In this document: positions 1-8,335 of the stretch, piece after piece | Numbering within the stretch: the first letter of the stretch is position 1 | How the letters are laid out: each line of letters begins with the position of its first letter | Assembly (NCBI GenBank): GCA_902800625.1 | Contig: CADCFG010000009.1 | Coordinates: forward strand, 62,001 to 126,000 | Source: an uncultured Eubacteriales bacterium | GTDB lineage: Bacteria; Bacillota; Clostridia; Christensenellales; Aristaeellaceae | Direction of reading: 5' to 3' | DNA length: 64,000 nucleotides | Position numbers and translations under genes: made by a program | The notes under the pieces: model-generated | Seen by the model: the letters and a program-made list of their open reading frames with translations, nothing else | What the model was told of the DNA's origin: nothing | Databases searched by the model: none

Positions 1-587
1 TTCTCCCCCGCCCGGTTCAGCACAAAGCCCAGGCCCGCGCCCACCGCGCCGCCAGCGATATGGGCCATGTAGGAAACGTTGTCCCGCACGGTGATGGCCT
101 GCCAGACCTGTTGGCCGATATAGAGGATGGCCACCAGCAGGAACGTGACCGGGATCGTGCCCTCGCCGCCGCGGGTGATGGAGGACAGCAGGATCATGGC
201 GAACACGATGCCGCTGGCGCCCAGCAGCATGGTAGACGGGAAGAAGATGAAGTTGATCAGCCCCGTGAGCAGCGCCGCCGCCAGCATCACCAATATCAGG
301 TTCACCGAGCCGTATTTTTCCTCCAGCATCGGGCCCAGCAGCAGTATATACATCATGTTGTTCAGCAGGTGGTTCCAGTCGGCGTGGCCGAAGACATGGC
401 ACACCATGCGCAGCCAGGTGAGCGGGTTCGTCAGCGGCGCGCGGTACACGCTGAACAGCAGCCGGTTGCTCTCGCCGCCGGTGAGCCGGTTCAGCACCAT
501 CGCCAGAAGGCAGATGGCCGCAAAGCCCAGCACCGCCGGGGAGTTGAACGCCAGGCGAACGCCCTTGCGATTGGAGGATGTGGTCAT
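1..587 (-). CDS. Rhomboid-family intramembrane serine protease (3' end cut off)
   Basis: Membrane protease that cleaves substrates inside the bilayer. About 195 residues are visible; the C-terminus lies beyond the window. Seen: several hydrophobic segments, the conserved HVFGHADWNHLLNNM block after the first helix, the serine motif GASGIVFAM holding the nucleophile, and a later AHIAGG motif supplying the catalytic histidine, followed by GAGLGF. This order (HxxxN, GxSG, H) is diagnostic of rhomboids. The start is ATG at 587, just upstream of larC's end on the same strand, so it may be the last gene of the lar transcript. The substrate is unknown. The family call is firm; any link to lactate metabolism is only positional. 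Confidence 0.9.
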   Translation of the reverse strand, partial: MTTSSNRKGVRLAFNSPAVLGFAAICLLAMVLNRLTGGESNRLLFSVYRAPLTNPLTWLRMVCHVFGHADWNHLLNNMMYILLLGPMLEEKYGSVNLILVMLAAALLTGLINFIFFPSTMLLGASGIVFAMILLSSITRGGEGTIPVTFLLVAILYIGQQVWQAITVRDNVSYMAHIAGGAVGAGLGFVLNRAGE

Positions 588-647
588 GGGGCAGGTTCCT
601 TTCGTAGTGGATTGCGCAAAGAAGGGGCATCCGGGCATGCCGCTGCG

Positions 648-1937
648 TCACTCAACCCGGATCTCCCGCACCGCGGCGCCGTCGCGCCTGGCGATCTGGG
701 CCAGGTCGTCAAACTCCGGCTTGACGCGCTCGACGCCATAGCCGAAGGAGCGCTTGGCCCGCACAGGGCCGTGGGAGGTGTTCAGGGTGACGGCCTCGCG
801 GTCCAGGGTGTAGCGCCGCAGGGTCTGCGCGCGCACGCCGATGGTGGTGGTGTGCCTGAGCATCAGGGCGGCGAAATCCCGCTCCCGTTCGCCGCCGCAC
901 AGGCAGGAGAGCTTCGTGCCCGGGCGGCCCTTCTTCATCTGGATGGCCTCCGTCCACACGTCCAGCGCCCCGGCGTCCCGCAGCACATCCGCGGCAAAGG
1001 CGATCTCCTCGCCGGTCATGTCGTCCAGGTTGCAGCACAGCTCAACGACCTCGCCCGCCGCCTCGTCCGTCTCGCCCAGCATCGCGCGCACGCAGTTGGC
1101 CCATTCAAAGTCCTTGGTGCCCATGCCGTAGCCGATCTTCTCAACCGACATGGCGGGTATGGGGCCGAAGGCCGTCGCGAAGTGCTTCAGCAGCGCAGCG
1201 CCGGTGGGGGTACACAGCTCGCCGCGGATCGCGCCGCCGTAGATGGGCACGCCCGCGAGGATCTTCGCCGTGGCCGGGGCTGGCACGGGCAGCACGCCGT
1301 GGGCACAGCGCACCTGGCCGCTGCCCACGTGCACGGGCGAAACCACGATCTTCTCCGGCGCGATCTCCGCCAGCAGCGCGCACACGCCCACCACGTCGGC
1401 CACCGCGTCCAGCGTGCCCACCTCGTGGAAGTGGATGTGTTCCACAGGCGCGCCGTGCACCTCCGACTCCGCCTTCGCGATCAACCCGTACACCGCAGCC
1501 GCGTCCGCCTTCACCTTCTCCGACACCGGCAGGCCGTCGATGATGGCGCGGATGTCGCTCAGGTGGGCGTGGTGGTGATGGTGAGCGTGGGGCTCAGAGT
1601 GTTCATGCTCATGGTCGTGATGATCGTGGTCGTGATGATCGTGGTCGTGATGATGCTCATGCTCATGGCCGTGATCGCGATCATGATCGTGATGGTGTTC
1701 ATGCTCGTGGTCGTGCACGTCCTCGCTGACCTCTTCCTCGCCGTCCACGGTCACGGCGATGTGGGTGCCGGTGACGCCGCACTTCACGGCGCTCTGCCGC
1801 TCAAAGCGCACGCCGGGGATGCCCAGGGCATTCATGCGGTCGATGAAATCCCCGGGGTTGTCGATCAGCTCCGACAGCGCGGACATCAGCATGTCCCCTG
1901 CCGCGCCCATGTTGCATTCGATGTAAAGTGTCTTCAT
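648..1937 (-). CDS. larC: LarC, nickel insertion enzyme for the nickel-pincer cofactor
   Basis: LarC (DUF111 family) is the CTP-dependent cyclometallase that puts nickel into the pyridinium-3,5-bisthiocarboxylate mononucleotide cofactor of lactate racemase. The 429-residue protein begins MKTLYIECNMGAAGDM, typical of LarC, at ATG 1937 with GGAG 8-9 bases upstream; an in-frame extension to 2030 lacks this. Residues about 75-125 form an insert with roughly 29 histidines alternating with Asp and Glu, a plausible nickel store. In Lactobacillus plantarum LarC is made by a frameshift between larC1 and larC2; here the frame is continuous. It follows larE and larB on the same strand. No larA is present in the window. 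Confidence 0.93.
   Translation of the reverse strand: MKTLYIECNMGAAGDMLMSALSELIDNPGDFIDRMNALGIPGVRFERQSAVKCGVTGTHIAVTVDGEEEVSEDVHDHEHEHHHDHDRDHGHEHEHHHDHDHHDHDHHDHEHEHSEPHAHHHHHAHLSDIRAIIDGLPVSEKVKADAAAVYGLIAKAESEVHGAPVEHIHFHEVGTLDAVADVVGVCALLAEIAPEKIVVSPVHVGSGQVRCAHGVLPVPAPATAKILAGVPIYGGAIRGELCTPTGAALLKHFATAFGPIPAMSVEKIGYGMGTKDFEWANCVRAMLGETDEAAGEVVELCCNLDDMTGEEIAFAADVLRDAGALDVWTEAIQMKKGRPGTKLSCLCGGERERDFAALMLRHTTTIGVRAQTLRRYTLDREAVTLNTSHGPVRAKRSFGYGVERVKPEFDDLAQIARRDGAAVREIRVE
1560..1720. repeat. His/Asp codon tandem repeat inside larC
   Basis: Short direct repeats of the type TGATCGTGGTCGTGATGATC run through this stretch. On the minus strand they encode the HDHDHHDH-type insert of LarC. 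They keep the reading frame and are coding, not a separate element; length variation between strains would be expected. Confidence 0.85.
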
Positions 1938-2026
1938 TTCATTTCTCCATTGTCGATATTTACAGCGGGCCGCGTTCCCTTGAAAGGGAAACATGGCGGC
2001 ATGGTCGCCGCCGCCGCAGGCTCGCG

Positions 2027-2068
2027 CCACTATTCCTACTCCCTACTCCCTATTCCCTAATCCCTCCA
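2027..2068. repeat. Pyrimidine-rich intergenic repeat (TACTCCCTACTCCC type)
   Basis: Tandem ACTCCCTA units lie at the junction between larB and larC. Similar tracts occur at about 23499-23545, 31523-31562 and 45205-45237, each beside a gene end. In two of these a purine-rich partner upstream allows a hairpin. Function unknown. Confidence 0.6.
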
Positions 2069-2807
2069 TCTGGTTGATCCGGTTGGCCAGGAACCCGGCC
2101 CCAAAGCCGTTGTCGATGTTCACCACGCTGATGCCGCTGGCGCAGGAGTTCAGCATGCTCAGCAGCGCGGACAGTCCGCCGAAGTTGGCCCCGTAGCCTA
2201 CGGAGGTGGGCACGGCGATCACCGGGCAGTCCACCAGCCCGCCGATGACGCTGGCCAGCGCGCCCTCCATGCCCGCCACGGCCACCACGGCCCGGGCCGC
2301 CTGCAGCTGATCCATGCGGGAAAGCAGCCGGTGCAGCCCCGCCACGCCCACGTCGTACAGGCGCGTGACCCGGCTGCCCAGGCACTCGGCGGTCAGGGCG
2401 GCCTCCTCGCAGACGGGCAGGTCGCTGGTGCCGCCGGAGGCCACCACCACGCTGCCCACCAGCGGTCTTTTCACTTTATTGGCGATGCCCACATGGCTGA
2501 GTTCATCGTAGAACAGCGGCGCGGACTTCGCCACGAACGCCGCCTTTTCCCCGTCCATGCGGGTGATGAGTATGTTCTCGCCCCCCGCCGCGAGCATGCG
2601 CTCCACGATCCCGGCGATCTGCTCCGCGGTCTTGCCCGCGCCGTAGATCACCTCGCCGGAGCCGTTGCGCAGGCCGCGGTGGTGGTCGATCTTGGCATAG
2701 CCGATGTCCTCATAGGGGGCCTGGACGAACAGGCCCAGCGCCGCCTCCGGGGTCATGTCCCCGGCCTGCACCGCCTTCAGGGCGGCGAGAAGTTGATCCC
2801 GATTCAT
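2043..2807 (-). CDS. larB: LarB, pyridinium-3,5-biscarboxylate mononucleotide synthase
   Basis: LarB carboxylates and hydrolyses nicotinic acid adenine dinucleotide, the first step of nickel-pincer cofactor synthesis. The 254-residue size is usual. Seen: an N-terminal helical part ending YAKIDHHRGLRNGSGEVIYG, then a PurE/AIR-carboxylase-like half with VVVASGGTSDLPVCEEAA, VAGMEGALASVIGGL and VPTSVGYGANFGG motifs typical of the family. ATG at 2807 has GGAGG nearby. It lies between larE (45 bases upstream) and larC (about 105 bases downstream) on the same strand, so the three probably form one operon, larE-larB-larC. Confidence 0.93.
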   Translation of the reverse strand: MNRDQLLAALKAVQAGDMTPEAALGLFVQAPYEDIGYAKIDHHRGLRNGSGEVIYGAGKTAEQIAGIVERMLAAGGENILITRMDGEKAAFVAKSAPLFYDELSHVGIANKVKRPLVGSVVVASGGTSDLPVCEEAALTAECLGSRVTRLYDVGVAGLHRLLSRMDQLQAARAVVAVAGMEGALASVIGGLVDCPVIAVPTSVGYGANFGGLSALLSMLNSCASGISVVNIDNGFGAGFLANRINQMEGLGNRE

Positions 2808-2852
2808 ATATGACCCTCCAGAAGGAGAAACGGCCTCTTCCGTGACTTCATC

Positions 2853-3620
2853 CTATCTTTCCTTCAAATCCAAAAGCACCGTCTCGAACCAGGGCAGAAG
2901 CGCCTTCCGGATTGCCTCGCGCCCCTCCACGGCCCGCGCCAGCTGGTCGGCGGGCAGCTGCAGCCGCGCGGCGCCGTTGAAGAGGCGCACGCGAAAGTCG
3001 GTATAGCCCAGGTCGAACAGCGCCGTCTCCGCGCCCTCCACCCGGGAAAGCATTTCCTGGGTGATGGCCGTCCCGGCGGGGATCCGCGTGGCCAGGCAGG
3101 CATAGGCCGGCTTGTCCCAGGTGAACAGCCCGGCCTCACGGGAAAACGCGCGCACCTGCGCCTTGGTCACGCCGCAGAGCCGCAGCGGCGACAGAACGTT
3201 CAGCTCCTTGAGCGCGCGCATGCCCGGGCGGTCCCCGGCGTCGTCGGAGGCGTTGGTGCCGTCCATGACGGCGGCATAGCCATCCCCCCGGGCGGCGTCG
3301 AGCAGCGCGGTAAATATGGCCTGCTTGCAGTAATAGCAGCGGTTTTGCGGGTTTGCCCGCACCGCCTCCACAGACAAAACGTCCAGCGGCACCTCCACCA
3401 TGTCCGCGCCCAGCGTCTCCGCCAGGCGGTGGGCATCAGCGCGCTCAAAGGCGGGCTGGAAGGCCGAGCGGGCGTAGTAGGCCCGCACGTCGCAGCCGCA
3501 GGCGATGGCGGCATACAGCAGGTAGCCGCTGTCCACCCCACCGGAGAAGGCCAGCGCCAGCCGGGGTTGTTCCCGGAAGAAGGCCTGCAGCGCGTCCGGC
3601 ACGGCGATGGTTGGTTTCAT
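2853..3620 (-). CDS. larE: LarE, sulfur transferase for the nickel-pincer cofactor
   Basis: LarE turns the two carboxylates of the LarB product into thiocarboxylates. It has 255 residues with a PP-loop ATP-pyrophosphatase motif FSGGVDSG at 25-32. Cys175, in YACLATRIP, sits where the sacrificial cysteine (Cys176) of the Lactobacillus enzyme lies. In addition C95 and C98 form CYYC, so the protein has the three-cysteine pattern of LarE homologues that hold a [4Fe-4S] cluster and act catalytically instead of sacrificing their own cysteine. It is the first gene of the lar set. The iron-sulfur assignment is inferred from these cysteines only. Confidence 0.92.
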   Translation of the reverse strand: MKPTIAVPDALQAFFREQPRLALAFSGGVDSGYLLYAAIACGCDVRAYYARSAFQPAFERADAHRLAETLGADMVEVPLDVLSVEAVRANPQNRCYYCKQAIFTALLDAARGDGYAAVMDGTNASDDAGDRPGMRALKELNVLSPLRLCGVTKAQVRAFSREAGLFTWDKPAYACLATRIPAGTAITQEMLSRVEGAETALFDLGYTDFRVRLFNGAARLQLPADQLARAVEGREAIRKALLPWFETVLLDLKER

Positions 3621-3704
3621 GGTGATTCCCCTCAGTTTGATTTACCGTAATATCATATCACATTGCTCGGATAATTGCAACGCAGTCATTCGACGGAACA
3701 TAAA

Positions 3705-3797
3705 AGATCCTTCGACTCCGCTGCCGCTCCGCTCAGGATGACAGACAAAGCGTATGTCATTCTGAGCGAAGGCGCAGCCGGAGTCGAAGAATCCGCA
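3705..3797. repeat. Palindromic intergenic repeat, CTTCGAC/TTCTGAGC family
   Basis: A left arm ATCCTTCGACTCCGC..GCTCAGGATGACA and a right arm GTCATTCTGAGCGAAG..GGAGTCGAAGAATC are reverse complements and would fold into a long hairpin. Related copies lie at 17331-17525 (fragmented), 42666-42738, 44125-44242 and 46356-46475. All are intergenic. No coding capacity. Confidence 0.85.
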
Positions 3798-3825
3798 TTT
3801 TATCCGATTGTCGCTGTCCCGGTCA

Positions 3826-5421
3826 TCAGCCCGCCACGTTCAGCGTCACGGGCACGCGGGTGGTCAGCTGGGCCTCGCCCTTGTCGTCCACCACGGTGGT
3901 GACGGCCATGGCCTGGTGAGTGCCGGGCTCCAGGGGCTTGTCCAGGGTGATGCCGTCCAGCGTCTCGCCGGGCTTCACGTTGGTGAGGAACACAGTCTCG
4001 CCATCGTCCAGCACCAGGCTGAGCAGGGCCATGTTGCCGGACAGGTCGCTGTTGGTGTACTGCCAGCTGGCGGTCACGCCGTCCTCGGCCACTTCGATGG
4101 CGTTGTTCACGGCGGTGGCGATGTGGGCCTCGCCGCTGGCGGGATCGCGCTGCACGTGATAGGCCTCCACTTCTTTCAGGCTCTTTTCGTAGGTCGCCTG
4201 GGCGTCGGCCAGCTCGGTGCTCTTGGCCTCGGCATCGGCTTCGGCGGCGGCGAGCTGTTCCTGCAGGTCGGCAAGCGTCGCGGCGTCGGTCTCAGCCTGC
4301 TCTCCCAGGGCCTCAATCTGCGCGTTCAGATCGTCGATGGTGTCCAGCTTCTCCACCAGCTCGCCGGACAGCTGCTCCACCTCGGCCTCGGCGGCCTCCA
4401 GCTGCGCCTGCACCTGGGCCACATCGACTTCGGCTTCCGCGGTCTCCTCGGGCAGTACCTCGGTCAGCTGCTGCTCGATGGCCTGCAGGGCCTCAACCTG
4501 CTCCTCGGCAGTCTTGGTTTCGTCCTCCATGATGGCGGCCACATCCGCCTTCAGGGCCTCCGCGTCCACGGCGGCCACGGCCTCGGGCACCTCTTCCGCC
4601 GCCTGCAGGCCGCTCAGCTGCACCAGCTTGTTCTCCACCTTGGAAACCGCGGTGGTCAGCTCTTCCTTATCCTCGCTCTTGGCCTCGGTATCGCTCTTGG
4701 TCTCGGTATCGCTCTTGGCCTCGGTATCGCTCTTGGTCTCGGTATCGTCGCTCTTGGCATCGGCGTCGGCACCGGCTTCAGGCTCGGGCTTGGCTTCGGT
4801 CTCGTCCTTGGCGGCGTTCAGCGCCTCGATGGTCGCGTCCTTCTCGGTAACCGCGGTCTCCAGTTCGGTGATCTTCGCCGTGGCTCCCTCGGCGGCGGCC
4901 TTGAGCGTCTCGATGTCGGCGTCCTTGGTCTGGACAGTGGTCTCCAGCTCGGCGATCTTCGCCGTGGCTTCCTCGGCGGCAGCCTTGAGCGTCTCGATGT
5001 CGGCGTCCTTGGTCTGGACGGCGGCCTCCAGCTCGGTGATCTTCGCAGAGGCTTCCTCGGCGGCGGTCTCCAGCTCGCTCACCCGGCCGTTGGCGGCGTC
5101 CAGGTCGCCCTGCAGCTGCTCGGCGGCGGCCTTGCCGCTCTCCACCTCGCCGGTGAGGGTCTCCACGCTGGCCTGGGCCTCGGTCAGCTTGCCGCTGACA
5201 TCCTCATAGTCCGTGCGGGCGGTCTCCAGGTCCGCCTTGGTGGCGTCCAGATCCGCCTGCAGGGCCGCGGAGTTCTCCTGCTCCTCGGTCAGCTGCGCCA
5301 TGGTATCGGACAGGGTCGCCTTGCTGGCGTTCAGCTTGTTGTTGAAAAACAGTATGGCTGCGATGGCCAGCACCAGCAGCACCAACAGCACGATCTGCCA
5401 GATTTTGCTTTTGGAATTCAT
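3826..5421 (-). CDS. Membrane-anchored coiled-coil protein of unknown function
   Basis: I do not recognise a family. The 531 residues start with one transmembrane helix (about 8-27) followed by a very long alpha-helical coiled coil rich in Glu, Ala and Lys. Near-identical 28-residue units, KDADIETLKAAAE-type, occur three times. A central hydrophilic tract repeats KSDTEAKSDTET. The last ~100 residues look like a small beta-rich domain (YHVQRDPASGEAHIATAVNN to LTTRVPVTLNVAG), likely outside the cell. A role as an envelope spacer or scaffold is a guess from shape only. It is flanked by a palindromic repeat downstream and mnmA upstream on the same strand. Confidence 0.8.
   Translation of the reverse strand: MNSKSKIWQIVLLVLLVLAIAAILFFNNKLNASKATLSDTMAQLTEEQENSAALQADLDATKADLETARTDYEDVSGKLTEAQASVETLTGEVESGKAAAEQLQGDLDAANGRVSELETAAEEASAKITELEAAVQTKDADIETLKAAAEEATAKIAELETTVQTKDADIETLKAAAEGATAKITELETAVTEKDATIEALNAAKDETEAKPEPEAGADADAKSDDTETKSDTEAKSDTETKSDTEAKSEDKEELTTAVSKVENKLVQLSGLQAAEEVPEAVAAVDAEALKADVAAIMEDETKTAEEQVEALQAIEQQLTEVLPEETAEAEVDVAQVQAQLEAAEAEVEQLSGELVEKLDTIDDLNAQIEALGEQAETDAATLADLQEQLAAAEADAEAKSTELADAQATYEKSLKEVEAYHVQRDPASGEAHIATAVNNAIEVAEDGVTASWQYTNSDLSGNMALLSLVLDDGETVFLTNVKPGETLDGITLDKPLEPGTHQAMAVTTVVDDKGEAQLTTRVPVTLNVAG
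4675..4755. repeat. In-frame tandem repeat encoding KSDTE(A/T)
   Basis: Units of GCCTCGGTATCGCTCTTGG recur several times with small changes and encode the KSDTE-rich hinge of the coiled-coil protein on the minus strand. They are coding and keep frame. Confidence 0.75.
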
Positions 5422-5514
5422 AGAACAGCCTCCCCGTATTGTTTTACATACTTCTAATCATATTATAGCATGAAACGCCGCCCGTGAACAGCCCCCCGGA
5501 CAACTTTTTATGCA

Positions 5515-6588
5515 TCAAATATCGTCGATGATCGCGCCGCCCAGGCAGACCCGGTCCTGATAGAACACCGCGGACTGGCCGGGGGTCACGGCGCGCTGCG
5601 CCACGGGAAATTCCATGAACGCCCGGCCGCCCTTCAGCGTCAGCCGGCAGTCCTGCAGCGGCTGGCGGTGGCGCAGGCGCACCTGGCAGTCATACGTCGC
5701 GCCCTCCCCCGCCGGCGGATGGCCCGCCAGCCAGGTCAAGTCGCTGCCGACGGCCTCGTGGCTGTAGAGCAGCGCCTCGTCCTCGCCCTGGTGCACCACC
5801 AGCACGTTGTTCTTCAAATCCTTCTTCACCACGAACCAGCGCTGGCCGTTGCCGCCCCCGCCGATGCCCAGGCCCCGGCGCTGGCCGAGGGTATAGTACA
5901 TCAGCCCGTCGTGGCGGCCCACCACCTTGCCGTCGGTGGTCACCATGTCCCCCGGCTGGGCCGGCAGGAAGCCGGACAGGAACTGCTTGAAGTTGCGCTC
6001 GCCGATGAAGCACACGCCGGTGGAGTCCTTCTTCTCGCTGACGGGGATGCCTGCGTCCCGGGCGATCTGGCGGATCTCGCCCTTCATCAGCCCGCCCACC
6101 GGGAACAGGGCCTTCGACAGGGCCCGCTGGTCGATCATGTACAAAAAGTAGGTCTGGTCCTTGTTCTCGTCCGCCGCCCGCAGCAGCCGGTACTCGCCGT
6201 CCACCCGGTCGATATTGGCGAAGTGGCCGGTGACCAGCTTCTGGGCGCCCAGCTCCTCGGCGAAATCCAGGAACACATTGAATTTGATCTCCCGGTTGCA
6301 CAGCACATCCGGGTTGGGCGTGCGGCCCTTCTTGTACTCCTCCAGGAAGTGATCGAACACCCGCTCGCGGTACTGCCGGGCGAAGTTCACGGAATAATAG
6401 GGAATGTCCAGCTTGTCGCACACGGCGCGCACGTCGGCCCAGTCGGCCTCGCTGGTGCAAACGCCGTTTTCGTCCTTTTCCTCCCAGTTCTTCATGAACA
6501 CGCCGATCACCTCGTGACCGGCCCGCTTCATCAGCAGCGCCGCCACCGAGCTGTCCACGCCGCCGGACATGCCAACCACCACGCGCAT
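5515..6588 (-). CDS. mnmA: MnmA, tRNA 2-thiouridylase
   Basis: Uses ATP and a persulfide to thiolate U34 of tRNAs for Glu, Gln and Lys in the cytoplasm. It has 357 residues, the family's usual size. Seen: PP-loop GMSGGVDSSVAALL at 6-19, the NPDVLCN motif carrying the first catalytic cysteine, the GVCFIGERNFKQFL motif carrying the second, and a C-terminal beta-barrel (CQVRLRHRQP). ATG at 6588 gives the standard MRVVVGMSGGVDS start. It stands alone between unrelated genes; no sulfur-donor cysteine desulfurase is adjacent. Confidence 0.97.
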   Translation of the reverse strand: MRVVVGMSGGVDSSVAALLMKRAGHEVIGVFMKNWEEKDENGVCTSEADWADVRAVCDKLDIPYYSVNFARQYRERVFDHFLEEYKKGRTPNPDVLCNREIKFNVFLDFAEELGAQKLVTGHFANIDRVDGEYRLLRAADENKDQTYFLYMIDQRALSKALFPVGGLMKGEIRQIARDAGIPVSEKKDSTGVCFIGERNFKQFLSGFLPAQPGDMVTTDGKVVGRHDGLMYYTLGQRRGLGIGGGGNGQRWFVVKKDLKNNVLVVHQGEDEALLYSHEAVGSDLTWLAGHPPAGEGATYDCQVRLRHRQPLQDCRLTLKGGRAFMEFPVAQRAVTPGQSAVFYQDRVCLGGAIIDDI

Positions 6589-6719
6589 ATCGTCACCTCA
6601 CAATGATTTCCGGCGAAGTTCTGCATCCTCCGCCGGACCGCGCAACCGCTCGCTGCGCTCGCCGGTTCGCTAATCATTCAAAATTACAGCGGCAGCGCTT
6701 GCGCCGCCGCTGCGGATTA

Positions 6720-7283
6720 TTACGATACCAGCACCTCGGTCTCCAGGCCGCCTTCGTCGCCCTCGGGCTCCACCAGCACGGTCTTCTGCTGCATGCCGAT
6801 GATCTTCCACTCGCCGCCAACCTTTACCAGCGTCACGTCGTACCGGCCACCCACCCACTTGGGGATCCGCTCGGAAACCTCGCTGCGGCGGGAGGAGATG
6901 ACGCTGCCGTTGATGGTGGGCACGCGCTCCACCACGGTGCAGTTGGCATAGCTGTCCCAGGGCCAGGCCCACAGCTTTTCGATGGTCAGCTGATAGTCAA
7001 AGCCGGTGATATTGTAATCGGAATAGGCGCTCATGCCGTTCAGCGCGCCCTCCAGCGCCTCGTCCGCGATCAGGAAATCGGCGTGGAAATACTTGTTCAA
7101 CTCCTCGGCTTGCTGGCGGGTGAGGATCACGTCCACCCGCTTCTCCATGCCTTCGTTCAGCACCACATAGATGTTGGCGCCGTTCAGGGCCATGAAGAAG
7201 CCGCATACCAGCATGCCCAGAAGCACGCAGATCAGTATCATCTTCCCGGCAACAAACCAGGTAAAGCGGCGAATGTATTGCAC
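6720..7283 (-). CDS. Small membrane protein, last gene of the MotA/MotB-like operon
   Basis: Unrecognised 187-residue protein. One N-terminal transmembrane helix (about 13-34, LICVLLGMLVCGFFMAL) precedes a soluble domain that ends GRYDVTLVKVGGEWKIIGMQQ, a strand pattern common in NTF2-like folds; I give that only as a possibility. It starts four bases after the OmpA-like gene on the same strand, so it is almost certainly co-transcribed with it and with the MotA-like genes upstream. If that operon is a motor or a defence system, this is a candidate accessory part. Confidence 0.75.
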   Translation of the reverse strand: MQYIRRFTWFVAGKMILICVLLGMLVCGFFMALNGANIYVVLNEGMEKRVDVILTRQQAEELNKYFHADFLIADEALEGALNGMSAYSDYNITGFDYQLTIEKLWAWPWDSYANCTVVERVPTINGSVISSRRSEVSERIPKWVGGRYDVTLVKVGGEWKIIGMQQKTVLVEPEGDEGGLETEVLVS

Positions 7284-7287
7284 GGTA

Positions 7288-8313
7288 TCAGTCTCCTGTG
7301 TTTTCCAATATATTCTTCAGCTGCTGGATCATCTGCTCGTCGGTGAGGCGGAACTTGAACACCACGCGGCGGGAGGCGTCCATGTCCTCCAGGCCGTTGG
7401 CGTCCAGCACCGGATCACTGAAGGAGCGGCCATTGGCCGTGGTCACCTTGCGCAGCTGCTTTTTCTGGTCGGCGGTAATGGCCCGATAGCCGTCGTCCAG
7501 CACGTAGCTGGCCACCGCCAGGGCGCGCTGCTGGGACAGCTCCAGGTTGTCGATGTAGCTGCCCAGGGAGTCGGTATGGCCCTCGATGATGATCTCGGAC
7601 ACGTAATCCCGGTACTCGTCGGAGAACAGCACGTTCAGGTAGACCGGCAGGAAGCGGTCGATGAAGGCCTCGCCTCGGTCGGACAGGTTGTACCGGCCCA
7701 GCTCGAACAGCACGTCGCTCTCCAGGGCGATGGAGCCGTTGGTGGGGTCCACCTGGGCGGAGATGTTGGCCTCCTTCAGCGCGCTGGACAGGGACGTGAT
7801 GATCCGGGTGCGCAGGCCCACCAGCGCCTCCAGCTGCTGCTGCTGGTCGTCCAGGGCCTTCTGCTGGGCGTCGATCTGGGTCTGCTGGTTGCCCAGCTGG
7901 ATGCTCAGGGCGTCCAGCTGCTCCTGTTGGGCGGCGATCTCGTCTTCCTTTTCCTCAAGCAGCGACTGGGCCTCGGCAAGCTCTTCCTGCTGGGCAGCCA
8001 GAATCTCCTGGGCGTCGTCCAGGTCGGACTGGGCGGCATTCAGCCGGATCTGCTGGGCCACCATCTGGGCCTCGGCGGCGGTGAGCTTGGTCTTCTGCTC
8101 GTCCAGCGAGGCGTTGGCCTGGTCCAGGTCGTACTGCTGGCGGGCGATCTCCGCCATGTTGATCTCATACATATCGAAATACTGATACATGATGTAGAAC
8201 ATGATCAGTATGAATATCAGCAACAGCGCGCTCATCAAGTCCGAAAAGCTGAGCCACTGCACCCCGCTGCCCCCCGGGCGGCGATGGGATACGCGTTGGC
8301 GCGTGTTTCGCAT
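7288..8313 (-). CDS. MotB/OmpA-like peptidoglycan-binding membrane protein (ZorB-like)
   Basis: Stator-type partner of a MotA-like channel. The 341 residues contain a short basic N-terminus, one transmembrane helix (SFSDLMSALLLIFILIMF, with the aspartate that in MotB/ZorB carries the ion), a long Gln/Ala/Leu coiled coil and a C-terminal OmpA domain with EIIIEGHTDSLGSYIDNLELSQQRALAVASY split over its motifs. ATG at 8313 has AGGAAG 8 bases upstream; an in-frame extension to 8418 runs through a structured repeat and is unlikely. The long coiled coil separates it from classical flagellar MotB. Downstream of the MotA-like pair. Confidence 0.87.
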   Translation of the reverse strand: MRNTRQRVSHRRPGGSGVQWLSFSDLMSALLLIFILIMFYIMYQYFDMYEINMAEIARQQYDLDQANASLDEQKTKLTAAEAQMVAQQIRLNAAQSDLDDAQEILAAQQEELAEAQSLLEEKEDEIAAQQEQLDALSIQLGNQQTQIDAQQKALDDQQQQLEALVGLRTRIITSLSSALKEANISAQVDPTNGSIALESDVLFELGRYNLSDRGEAFIDRFLPVYLNVLFSDEYRDYVSEIIIEGHTDSLGSYIDNLELSQQRALAVASYVLDDGYRAITADQKKQLRKVTTANGRSFSDPVLDANGLEDMDASRRVVFKFRLTDEQMIQQLKNILENTGD

Positions 8314-8335
8314 GGGATACTTCCTTTCAGCATAC

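Noticed and set aside
1560-1720. Dense short direct repeats, possible iterons or origin
   Set aside because: They encode the His-rich insert of LarC in frame; no replication gene is nearby.
60-2060. Long open frame (666 codons) on the plus strand opposite larC and the rhomboid gene
   Set aside because: High GC leaves antisense frames open. The product is His/Arg/Gln-rich with no family motif, and the minus-strand genes are unmistakable.
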